Shown here piece after piece: positions 1 to 9,300 of a stretch of DNA of 60,589 nucleotides. Made by a program: the position numbers and the translations under genes. This DNA is from a virus. Each line of letters opens with the position of its first letter. Position 1 is the first letter of the stretch. The notes below the pieces were generated by a model that did no database searches, was not told where the DNA came from, and saw only the letters and a list, made by a program, of their open reading frames with translations. The stretch lies in the IMG/VR virus record IMGVR_UViG_3300008120_000040, positions 1-60,589 of that record; one strand, given 5' to 3'.

Positions 1-945
1 ATTGCCTGTTCTTATACTAAAATCACTTGCACTTGTTGTTCCTACAAAAGAATCACTACTAACTCCACACTCAAGCATCACTGTTGTACCAGCAGGATTT
101 GTTATTTTTACACCTTTCGTTCCATCTACTGCTGCATTTGCAACCCCTAAATGTAATAAAGCCGTTGGACTACTCGTTCCGATTCCAACGTTACCACCGC
201 TTGTGATACGCATACGTTCTGTATCGCTTGTTCTAAATGTTAATGGTATAGCAGTTGCAGCTATTAATGAAAATTCAGTACCACTTGACAATAATAAAAC
301 ACCTTCTCTTGTACCTCCACTTGTTCTAAAATCTAAATTAACTCCACTTGCACCAGTTGCTTGTAATGTAGTGTTAAGATACCCACCAAAACTACTTGGA
401 TTTGCACCTATACCTACATTACCTGCTGAGGTTATGGTCATTGCTTGGTTAAAGCTCGCAACATTACCTGCTGTTCCTGAAATAGTGCTTACAAACCATT
501 GATGAGCTCCTGATGCTTGTTGATACCTTGTTGCATATCCTGAAACTTTATAAATAAAATCACTACCATTAAAATAATTATTTGCACCAAGATACATTGT
601 TTGCCCTGCTGGTGTGTATGTACCAAGATATATTCCATTTGCAAATTCAAGAACTTTAAAATCACCCCACGCACTTGGCGTTGCTGCTATTCCAACAATA
701 CCTGATGAGGATATGGTAAGTCTATTTGTAGTATTTGTAGCAAAATTTAAAGTATTTGCAGCACTTAAATACATACCATTAGAAGGTATAGTAGAGCTAG
801 TTGGTATAAAAGAGTTTGCAGATGCTATTCCTGTTACTTGTAACTTATTTGTACCAGAAGCTGCTCCTCCTATACCTACATTATAAGATGAATCTACTGC
901 TATTGCATTTGATAATATTGCGTTACCTGTATTTAATGATGGCAT
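1..945 (-). CDS. Tail fibre with S74 chaperone domain, N-terminal 315 codons (continues across the join)
   Basis: The frame opens with ATG at 945 and runs without a stop to base 1. It continues in frame at 60552 as Asn-Ser-Glu-Arg-Met and ends at 59983, giving a 504-residue protein on the closed circle. This part is Gly/Ser/Thr/Asn-rich beta-type fibre sequence with repeats of the form NVGIG and RMRITSGGN, typical of the shaft of trimeric receptor-binding fibres. The C-terminal part (59983 onward) has a peptidase S74-type intramolecular chaperone. It lies 18 bases after a small accessory gene and next to two other fibre genes. The break here is only where the circular genome was opened. Confidence 0.88.
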   Translation of the reverse strand, partial: MPSLNTGNAILSNAIAVDSSYNVGIGGAASGTNKLQVTGIASANSFIPTSSTIPSNGMYLSAANTLNFATNTTNRLTISSSGIVGIAATPSAWGDFKVLEFANGIYLGTYTPAGQTMYLGANNYFNGSDFIYKVSGYATRYQQASGAHQWFVSTISGTAGNVASFNQAMTITSAGNVGIGANPSSFGGYLNTTLQATGASGVNLDFRTSGGTREGVLLLSSGTEFSLIAATAIPLTFRTSDTERMRITSGGNVGIGTSSPTALLHLGVANAAVDGTKGVKITNPAGTTVMLECGVSSDSFVGTTSASDFSIRTGN

Positions 946-963
946 TTTACTTTTGTTTTTATT

Positions 964-1311
964 TTATTCTTCAATTAGTGGTTTTAGCAAATCTGGAGCA
1001 TCTGATAAATCAGCCCAAGGCAATTGTAAATTAATTGTTGGATTGTTTTCAGCATCAATCTTTTGTTCTAAGTCTGCCTTTACTTGCTCAAAATCAACAT
1101 CTAGCCAAGCTAAAACTTGTTCTTTTGTTAAGTTATCATAAGCAGTAAAGTCTTTACCACTTGCACTTGGAAGCAAATACTCTCCTGTTTCAAAATAATA
1201 TTTACCATTATTAATACATTCTACTTTCCAATAGACTTTTTTAATTACATTGGTTAATGTGTCTTTTGAAGGATAGATGTCAAAGTGTGTTATTAGTGTA
1301 TTAAATTCCAT
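964..1311 (-). CDS. Small tail-fibre-associated protein, function unknown
   Basis: 115 residues, between two tail fibre genes and one base after the 929-residue fibre. The N-terminus is beta-like (FNTLITHFDIYP then VYWKVECINNGKYYF), followed by an acidic helical part (TKEQVLAWLDVDFEQVKADLEQK) ending in LLKPLIEE. Phages often place fibre assembly or capping proteins here, and similar short proteins accompany fibres in other phages. A chaperone or assembly role is inferred from position only. Confidence 0.75.
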   Translation of the reverse strand: MEFNTLITHFDIYPSKDTLTNVIKKVYWKVECINNGKYYFETGEYLLPSASGKDFTAYDNLTKEQVLAWLDVDFEQVKADLEQKIDAENNPTINLQLPWADLSDAPDLLKPLIEE

Positions 1312-1312
1312 A

Positions 1313-4102
1313 TTAATTCATTCTATTTAATTTGATTATTCTTGCATTATTATTGCTCATTGATGAACCTGATGTATTTGTAAAAGTAACAGTCCAAACA
1401 CCTGCGTTAGTACCTGATACACTAATTGAAAACCCATTAGATGTTATATTAGCATAATTAGCTCCATTCATACCACCATCAGCAGCAAAATGTATTATCC
1501 CTGTCGCCCAAGCCTGAATATTTACACCTCCAGGTGCATAAAATCCAATAACGTCAACCATATATGATGTTTCAAATTCATATAAAACTTGGTTAATTGT
1601 CATTGACCAAGACGCACCTGCACTTATTGTTCCACCAAATCCAGTAAATGAACTTACTAAATTTCCTCTTAAATCCAAAGTTCCATTTCTTGAATTACCT
1701 TGCAATCTCATTACATTATTTGTACCTGCATAAAATTCAAAATCATTTAAAGCTAATCCATAAAAATTACCACTTGTAGTTCCTATTTCTCCTTGATTTG
1801 TAGTATTGTAATACCAAGTTGCTTTTGCAGCATTTGATACATCATTTGATTGAATTGATAATTGACCTCTTGCTGAAGTGTTTGTACCTAAAACATGCAA
1901 GAATGTTGCAGGACTACTACCAGTTCCAATCCCAACATAACCATCACCATTAATAAAAAATCTTGTAGGTACGGAATATGCTGTACCTGCCGTTACTGAA
2001 GCATTAACACCTTGCCATCTTAACCCAGCCCCATCTATACTAAGCATTCCCATTCCATTTGCAGATGTATAGTTGGCGACTATTGTTCCTGCTGAACCAT
2101 ATTTTGCATTTGAACCAATATAGACATCTGTTGCGTTTCTATACATTATAGAACCACCACCAAAATTTAAATAATTATATCCTGCTAACAAACTTGTTTG
2201 TGGATTAAAATTTAAGGTTGTTTCTGTATTTGTGAATGTAGCATTACCATTTCCCTTTATATTGAATAGCGTTGTTGTTTCAGCAGCATTTTGAATCAAT
2301 AATGTATTATCACTTGAGGTTGTACCAGCACTTAATAAAATACCACTTGCTCCAGCTTTTATATATGTCTTAAATCCAGAATTAACATTAGTTCCAACAT
2401 TCAAATATCCACTTGTTGTACCAACATTAACCTCACCGCTAAAACTAGCACTTGTACCACTTAAAGCTCTTGAAACTAAAGTAACAGTAGTACCATTATC
2501 TGTAATTGCACTATCTCCTATTGTTCCAGCAGCAGTAAACTTAGGTATATTATTTATAGTACCTGAGCCACCTATTCCTGTAAACCCATTTACATTATAA
2601 GAGAACGCTATAACCTCTACCTTATCATTAACAGCACATGCTGTACCAAGTACGATAGAAGTACCATTTGTAGCTGTAAACTCAGAGTCATCTAGTTTAG
2701 AACCATTATAGAACACATCCACTAAACCAACAGAGTAAGCTACAGTAAATGTAGTCTGTGCTGCTGTTGCAGTGAATAAAGTCTTTTGTCTTAATCCATT
2801 ATTTACGATAAACTGAGAACCATATTTATAAACCTCTACAATCTGATTAGCTGTTAAAGCATCAGTTAAAACTACTGTTGTACCATTAGATGCTGTAAAA
2901 TCAACAGCGTTATCTAATTTAGAACCATTCACCCATACATCTACCATACCAACAGTATATCCGCCAGTAATTGTAAATGTAGTTTGTGATGCAGTAGAAG
3001 TAAACTTCTGTATAGTTCTTGTAGATGCAGATGTACCACCAGCCTCTATAGTCCAAGACCTATTAGCTGATAAATCATATGTTACTCCATTAATAGTTAA
3101 TGTTCTAGATGTTGGTACATACGCAGTTAAATCACTTGTTAAAGCTAATGTACCTGTTGCATTAGGAAAAGTAAATGAATTATTGCTTGCTGCAAAATAT
3201 AAATTATTAGTATAATTTGTAGATACAGGTCTTGTTATTATTGATATACCATTGCTATTTCCACCAATACCTGAATATAAATTACTTGTAATATTTGGCA
3301 TTACGCCATTCAAAAATCCAATACCAGAATTTAAAGTAATAGGGGAATCAAATGATTTTGCTCCTGTGATTGTCTGCGCTCCTGCCAATTTAACTACCAA
3401 AGAATCATCTGCAGGCGTAAATCCCAACCATCCTGCGATTGTTTTATTTACCCATAATGTTCCATTGTATCCTAAGATATGACCATTGATAGGAGTAGTA
3501 GTAATTAAATCAACATCGTGAATCTCTTTAAGCTCAAAACCATTCTGCACCTTTACAAAAATCTCTCCATTATTAGCATTTTTGCGTGTTACAACACCAA
3601 TAAATACTAAGTGAGCAGGAGCATAAGGTTTATTAAGTAAGCCATATATTAAATTTCCATCAGTACCTAGCCATACAGGGTCTCCAGCAGCTGCTGCTCC
3701 TGTAGTATCTAATCCAGTAAGCAAGCCTTCTGTAATAACATTGCCTATACCATTTATTGATAAGGTAGTTTCAATTAAACCCATTGTCTTAGAAGATGTA
3801 GCCTCTGATGCATTGGACGCTTTGCCAACAATCATATTTGTTCCATCCGCACCTGTAACATAAACAGCTTGTCCTTTTGTTAAAGCCACACCAGCTTTTA
3901 CAGCATGCTTTACAGTTGATGTAAAACCAGCAGGCAAAGAACCTATTCCTAAATCGGCATACAATTCATCTCCAGTTCTGAAGTCTACATTTCCAGAAGC
4001 ATCAAGCACTAGGAACTTGTCAGTATCTGTTCCAGCATTAGCTACCGTATTAAGGGTAGTAGTACCAGTTACGTTTATTCCACTTAAGAATTTATTAGCC
4101 AT
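1313..4102 (-). CDS. Large tail fibre protein (929 aa)
   Basis: 929 residues with almost no Cys and a strong bias to Gly, Thr, Asn, Ser and Val, as in fibrous phage adhesins. Residues about 60-200 form a conserved fibre head module (KAGVALTKGQAVYVTGADG, then VGVVTRKNANNGEIFVKV-like). The middle has two tandem modules of about 65 residues, each with QTTFT, then a VDV(W/F)xNGSKLD motif and a VEVxxxSY/G end. The C-terminal half carries NVGIG-type repeats. It starts three bases downstream of the previous fibre gene's stop and is probably translated from the same message. Receptor binding is inferred from family and position. Confidence 0.88.
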   Translation of the reverse strand: MANKFLSGINVTGTTTLNTVANAGTDTDKFLVLDASGNVDFRTGDELYADLGIGSLPAGFTSTVKHAVKAGVALTKGQAVYVTGADGTNMIVGKASNASEATSSKTMGLIETTLSINGIGNVITEGLLTGLDTTGAAAAGDPVWLGTDGNLIYGLLNKPYAPAHLVFIGVVTRKNANNGEIFVKVQNGFELKEIHDVDLITTTPINGHILGYNGTLWVNKTIAGWLGFTPADDSLVVKLAGAQTITGAKSFDSPITLNSGIGFLNGVMPNITSNLYSGIGGNSNGISIITRPVSTNYTNNLYFAASNNSFTFPNATGTLALTSDLTAYVPTSRTLTINGVTYDLSANRSWTIEAGGTSASTRTIQKFTSTASQTTFTITGGYTVGMVDVWVNGSKLDNAVDFTASNGTTVVLTDALTANQIVEVYKYGSQFIVNNGLRQKTLFTATAAQTTFTVAYSVGLVDVFYNGSKLDDSEFTATNGTSIVLGTACAVNDKVEVIAFSYNVNGFTGIGGSGTINNIPKFTAAGTIGDSAITDNGTTVTLVSRALSGTSASFSGEVNVGTTSGYLNVGTNVNSGFKTYIKAGASGILLSAGTTSSDNTLLIQNAAETTTLFNIKGNGNATFTNTETTLNFNPQTSLLAGYNYLNFGGGSIMYRNATDVYIGSNAKYGSAGTIVANYTSANGMGMLSIDGAGLRWQGVNASVTAGTAYSVPTRFFINGDGYVGIGTGSSPATFLHVLGTNTSARGQLSIQSNDVSNAAKATWYYNTTNQGEIGTTSGNFYGLALNDFEFYAGTNNVMRLQGNSRNGTLDLRGNLVSSFTGFGGTISAGASWSMTINQVLYEFETSYMVDVIGFYAPGGVNIQAWATGIIHFAADGGMNGANYANITSNGFSISVSGTNAGVWTVTFTNTSGSSMSNNNARIIKLNRMN

Positions 4103-4105
4103 TTA

Positions 4106-5200
4106 TTATTTTTTAATTACTACACGATACGCATTTGATGAAGGAGCTATTGCAAAAGTAACTGTAACTACCGTAGTAGAAGTCATTACAACGTCCGCAT
4201 AAACTTGTTCGTATGTAGCATTGTCATATATTAAAACCGTCACATCTCTTGTTCCTAAATTGTGTGTCAAAGCAAAGCTTGTTGCACTTGCATTACCTAC
4301 GTTTGCAGCAAATCCACCAACAGCGTTATTTAAGTAAGTAACTAACTTTAGAGGAGTTACATAAGCTGTATCGTTTGTTCCAGTATTAACTTCTGTTTGA
4401 GTAGCTATTCTAGATACACCTAAAACAGATTCTGTAGCTTGGTCTCTATTTACTTCTAATTGAATCCAGTCTGCAGCAGATGATGTAGATGCTGAATTTA
4501 CTTTAGCGATAATTACATCACCAATATTAAATGCAACCCCACCTGTTGTACCTGCTACTGAAACGTACCAGTAATCACCAGCTTTAGTTCCTGCTGTTGG
4601 CGTAGAACCTACTGGGAATGAACCACTAGATGCATCCCATGCTCCTTCTAAGTTACCTAGTCCTCCTACTGTTGAGTCTATGTAAGACTTAATTGAGCTT
4701 GATGTAGCTAGTGTTGTTGAGCTAGCAGATGCTAAGTCAGTAACGATTGTTACTTCAGCAACATTTGCAGAAGCTCCAGATACATTACCTAAAACTTTTA
4801 AGTTAGCAATCTGAGCTAATTTACCAAGTGTAACTTGATTATCACCTAGCTTTATAGTTGTAACAGCGCCATCATTCAATTTAGCTGTTGTAACACCTAA
4901 GTCTTTTACTCTTACAATATCGCTGTTAATCTCAATTGTAGCATTATCTACATTGACATCTAGTGTAACATCACCACCTGTGCCACCGCCAGTTAAACCA
5001 GCACCTGCAACTACAGAGGTAATATCTCCAGTTAAGTCAATCCAAGCTGTTCCGTTATAAAGGAATAACTTTTTAACACCATTAGTGGTATCAAAATAAA
5101 TCTGTCCTTGAACTGGACTAGATGGATTACCAGCATTGTTATGTACTGCGACATTTACTATCTGGTTTTTGTTTAGGTCAATGTTGGTAAGAAATTTCAT
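4106..5200 (-). CDS. Tail fibre protein (364 aa)
   Basis: 364 residues. The N-terminus (MKFLTNIDLNKNQIVNVAVH, then GQIYFDTTNGVKKLFLYNGTAWIDLTG) is the phage module often used to attach collar, head or tail fibres. A repeat-rich shaft follows (AGLTGGGTGGDVTLDV, then TTAKLNDGAVTTIKLGDNQV). The C-terminal domain (FALTHNLGTRDVTVLIYDN ... VTFAIAPSSNAYRVVI) is the common phage-fibre distal beta domain. It lies between another fibre-like gene and the 929-residue fibre with very short gaps. Which virion part it attaches to cannot be told from sequence alone. Confidence 0.85.
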   Translation of the reverse strand: MKFLTNIDLNKNQIVNVAVHNNAGNPSSPVQGQIYFDTTNGVKKLFLYNGTAWIDLTGDITSVVAGAGLTGGGTGGDVTLDVNVDNATIEINSDIVRVKDLGVTTAKLNDGAVTTIKLGDNQVTLGKLAQIANLKVLGNVSGASANVAEVTIVTDLASASSTTLATSSSIKSYIDSTVGGLGNLEGAWDASSGSFPVGSTPTAGTKAGDYWYVSVAGTTGGVAFNIGDVIIAKVNSASTSSAADWIQLEVNRDQATESVLGVSRIATQTEVNTGTNDTAYVTPLKLVTYLNNAVGGFAANVGNASATSFALTHNLGTRDVTVLIYDNATYEQVYADVVMTSTTVVTVTFAIAPSSNAYRVVIKK

Positions 5201-5207
5201 TTTATTT

Positions 5208-5822
5208 CTAGTTTAAGTATGCTTTACCACTAACAGCAGCAGTAAAAGTTATTGTAAGTTGATTTAAAGAATTATATCTAACCTCTCCCATGATAATATC
5301 ATTAGCTGTGTCTACGATATTTATAGAAGGGTATTTGTTCATATTGTGAGTTACAGTCCATGTAGCATTTGCAGTTTGTTGGTCATGTAAGTAGTAGTCT
5401 CTTACCTGCTCTTTTATATACGCATAGTTTAGGTTAACTATTACATTAGCGCCAGTAAAATCAGAAGAGCCAGTTATTCCTGCTCCTAAAACTAAAGGTG
5501 TTGCCTTCAAGAAGTATGGAGAAACAGAGCTTACTGAGTTATTAAATACAATATCAGAGTATAGTGGAGTTAGTTTTCCGTATGCGTATATATTACACTT
5601 AGCCTCTAACACTTCTACAATCTTATCTAAATTTGATGTTCCAACATAGAATTGGTCTGCCCAATCAACAGCTACTTTATATAAAAAGATTATATCTCTT
5701 TCATAATCAAGTGTTTCGCTATCTTCCGCAAACATGTCATTATAGGCATCAGCACCAAGTCTGTACAAGGTCTTGTCTGCCTTTAATAGCACATCTGATA
5801 TTTGACCTAGTGTATAGCCCAT
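5208..5822 (-). CDS. Tail protein with fibre-type C-terminal domain (204 aa)
   Basis: 204 residues. The N-terminal half is helical and acidic (LGQISDVLLKADKTLYRLGA ... DIIFLYKVAVDWADQFYVG) and looks like an attachment domain. Residues about 150-204 carry the widespread fibre-end module with WTVTHNMNKYPSINIVDTAN, an EVRYNS strand and the terminal SGKAYLN. That module also ends the next gene in a divergent form. It may join the fibre to the tail hub. It starts 1 base after the preceding stop. Confidence 0.75.
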   Translation of the reverse strand: MGYTLGQISDVLLKADKTLYRLGADAYNDMFAEDSETLDYERDIIFLYKVAVDWADQFYVGTSNLDKIVEVLEAKCNIYAYGKLTPLYSDIVFNNSVSSVSPYFLKATPLVLGAGITGSSDFTGANVIVNLNYAYIKEQVRDYYLHDQQTANATWTVTHNMNKYPSINIVDTANDIIMGEVRYNSLNQLTITFTAAVSGKAYLN

Positions 5823-5823
5823 T

Positions 5824-6354
5824 TTAGTATCCTATTTTAAGGTTGTCAGATATAGTCTTACCTCTGTCAAGACAAGCTTGAGCAGCACCAGTGTCACTAT
5901 CTATTCCAGCTTTCTTAGCTGATTCTTGTTCTATGAATAATCTCTGTACGTCTTTTACAAATTTAAAGTCTTTCTCTAGTCCTGGGTTAATAGCCATTTT
6001 ATGCGCATTAGAATAGAAAGAACTCATAATGAAACAAACCAATACTGGCTTTTCATTCTTTGTATATACACTACCAGACTGAGGCGCATTAGATGTTAAT
6101 GTCAGCGTAGCGTTATATGCATAGTCTTTGTCAAGACCTGTCATTGTAATTGAATTGCCTGCAGCAAAAGGCCACGTGTAGTTATTGTATGTTACACCAC
6201 CTGAAACAAGGAAAGTGCCATCAGATTTCTGAATTGTTAATTTTCTCAATGAGAATGTACCCGTGCCTTCTACATTGTATGTTGAGGCATCATTTATAAT
6301 AAACTGACTACAATCTGCTCCCTGAGTAATTGTAATTGAAGTAATAAAAGGCAT
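5824..6354 (-). CDS. Virion structural protein, probably tail (176 aa)
   Basis: Start chosen at 6354 (MPFITSITITQGADC). A longer frame begins at 6372, but its first codons overlap a TATATTTG promoter box (6370-6377), so the upstream ATG would probably not be inside the transcript. Residues 1-110 look like a beta-sandwich (SITITQGADC ... GVTYNNYTWPFAAGNSITMT). The C-terminal 60 residues are helical (INPGLEKDFKFVKDVQRLFI) and Lys-rich. Its place between the giant internal protein and the fibres suggests a tail or neck component. No family is recognised. Confidence 0.72.
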   Translation of the reverse strand: MPFITSITITQGADCSQFIINDASTYNVEGTGTFSLRKLTIQKSDGTFLVSGGVTYNNYTWPFAAGNSITMTGLDKDYAYNATLTLTSNAPQSGSVYTKNEKPVLVCFIMSSFYSNAHKMAINPGLEKDFKFVKDVQRLFIEQESAKKAGIDSDTGAAQACLDRGKTISDNLKIGY

Positions 6355-6369
6355 ATTGAAATGTTTATG

Positions 6370-6377
6370 CAAATATA
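6370..6377 (-). promoter_or_regulatory. TATATTTG -7 box (Bacteroidota-type promoter)
   Basis: The minus strand reads TATATTTGC, matching the Bacteroidota TAnnTTTG -7 consensus. It sits 16 bases before the ATG at 6354 and just after the end of the giant gene, so it probably opens the fibre transcription unit. Confidence 0.6.
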
Positions 6378-6388
6378 CCTAAAAACAG

Positions 6389-9300
6389 CTATTTATTCTC
6401 TGTCTTCAATATCTTCATATATTGTATGCCAGTAGGGTTGTCAGCATTCATGATTCTAAGCTTGTATAATATATCAAAGTACTCTTGAGATTCCTTCTTA
6501 TCCATCTCTTTAGCCTTATCGTATATATACTTCGCTCTAGTCTTAGGGTCATTTATTCTATAAGCTTCGTAAACCTGTTGGTCATAATTTTGTTTGATAT
6601 ACTTATCAGTAGTTGCCTTAGCTACATTTGGAGAAAGGTCGTATTTAAGCCCACCAGCCTTATTTGCAGATTCTTTTACAAGTCTTTCATATAAGCTAGG
6701 GTAATTCTTATTTACTACATTAAGTGTGCCTTGTATCTCTTTATTCTTAGAAGCTATGTCAGCATTGTATTTGTCATACATTTTTGTATCCTTATTCATC
6801 AATGCAGCATGCGCCTTTGATTTTAAGAAGTCAATCTCCTCGTAATCCATCATAATTCTAGTCTGGTAGTAGTTAGGAGTTCCAGCAAATAGTCTCTTCT
6901 GTAATGATAACCCATTTAAAATAGCACCTTTCCAGTCTTTCTCAAGACCTTCCTTAAGCGTTATTGGAGCTCCAGTTGCTAGTTCTACAGCTGTTTCAAA
7001 TGCTATCTTAGGAATATAGATAAGAGGGTTTCTTTCTGGCTGACCGTATATCTTCTGCCCTGCAGCCTGTAATCTAGCTGGAGAAGTGCCAGTCAAAGAA
7101 CCTATCTTTTTATAAACTCCACCAACAGCCTCATCCATAGCGCCTTCGTAATCATCTGGAATACCTGCTTCGTCTGTAACTATTTGCTTCTTAGTAAATA
7201 TATCTAGGTTATTATAAGCTAATAAAGCAGCAGCGCCTGGAGGTAGTTTAGCTGGTATTTCTGTTATATCTCCAAAAGGATTTGCGTTAGATATAGCAGC
7301 TAAGTAGTCTGCTATTGTATATATATTTTTACTGCGCTTAGATTCAAATCCCATCATTGCAGCAACCCAGAAGTTTTTAAATACTGGGGGCATTGGAACT
7401 TTAATAAACTGTCTTTCAGGAGCATCTCCTCCAACATATATATTCAAGTAGTTTAATTTTTGATATTCAGACAATGAATCCCATGCAGCTTTCTTTTTCT
7501 TTTTTTCTTCATCGTCTTCCCATGGCATATCCATAACTCCTGCACTGTAAGCTGTTAATAGACCTCCTATAGCAAGCATCTCTCCCATCTGATACATCGC
7601 TCTTGCTGGATTTTTCTTAATCTGATTGATTACAGAAACTCCAGTTTGAACTGTAGAGTTTAGATATATAATAAGTCTAGATGCTGGCTTTACAAGGCTT
7701 CCACCTCTAGCAAAATCAGAACTTCTTCTAGCCTCATGTGCGGCCATTGCGTATATTTCATCCAACTCAGCCTTGCTTGGCTTTCTCTTGTTTTCTTTTT
7801 CAAACCTTTCTTCAAATACTTTTCTAGCTCTATCAAATATAATAAGTCTAGTAGCCTTCTCTGTTACGTCAGAAACTTTACCAAGCCCTGTCTTGTCAAT
7901 CAACTTATCTATAAATTCTATTGGCTTTGAGCTATATTGACTAGCTGTATTTATAAGCTTTTCGTATCCAGTACCATCTACTATATCTTTTGATAAAAGG
8001 GATGTCTCTAATTCTCTTCCAGCATTCATTTCAGTAAATGCTCCCCACTTAGCTGCAAGTCTATACTTATCACCTCTTCCAATTACTTGCTTAATAGAAC
8101 CTTTCCATCCAACAGTATCAACTCCACCTAATGCAATCTGAGCATAAGCTACAGGCACGGAAGGAGAGAATACATCTGTTGCAACAGCAGCTGTTAATGG
8201 GTCAAGCGCAATCATCTGGAATATACCAAATCCTGGGTTCTTACCAGTAAGTAACTTTTGTGTTAAGCTAGCAAATGTTATGTTAGCTAATATATTTATT
8301 TCATCAGATTGACTGTATCTAGCATTCCATTGGTCTGCAATTTCATCCGTTACAAGGATTGCATTTCTTTGGCCGTTTTGGTAAAAGAATACGTAAGACA
8401 TTCCTTCAGGAGCTGTTTTGTAGACTGGATTACCATCCTTATCTAAAACAACATCACCATCTTCATCTACTACTGGTCTAGCTATTTCTACCAAACCATT
8501 ATTTGGATTCTGTTCTGCAAAATTAGCAAGCTGAGTAGCTGCTCTATTATTTGAAACATTCTTATAGTGACCTGTAGCAAACACTTGGAATATAGCTTCA
8601 TAGTCTGTAAGTATATCACCATCAGCACCACCACTCAAAACAGACTTTCTAAGCTGATTTGGATTCTTAGACATTACTCTAGCGTAGTCTGGGTCTTGCT
8701 CTTTAAGTATTTTATCAATGTATGAAATAGGTACATAATCGTACTTAATATACATATCATAAGTTTCTTTTGATACTAATCCATTATCAAGTTTTTCTTT
8801 CATGATATTTCTATAAGTATCAAACATCTTATCTGCACGCTCGTTTAATTTCTCAAATTCAGGATAAGCACTTTCAATAGTCTCTAACTGCTTACTTGCC
8901 ATACCAGCGTTGTATGGAACTTTATTTCCATTTGCATCTATAGTAGAACCAACTTGGTAATTCTGTAAATACTCTGTAGTTTCTTTTTTCTGTGGATTAT
9001 ATTTTTTACCTAATACTTTTCTATCTTCTAAGTATTCTACAGCAGCGTCTATTTTAACTTGAAGTGCTTCTTTCTTAGCCTTACTTCTAAGTTTTTTCAT
9101 CTGAGCACGCATTGCTTGTAGCTCATTAAATTTATCTTGAACCATATTCTGAACAGCAACAACTCTGCGCATGTTCATAATTTGATTAAGTAAATCAACC
9201 TCGCTAAACTTAATTTTACCTTCACCAAATGATAAATCTTTTTTATCAGAAAGTCCTTTATATACAGCATCTATTACATCTTCTGTAGCCAATGCAGCTT

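Noticed and set aside
2-886. Plus-strand ORFs of 90-166 codons over the tail fibre genes
   Set aside because: They are mirror frames of Gly/Thr/Val-rich fibre coding sequence and have no independent support.
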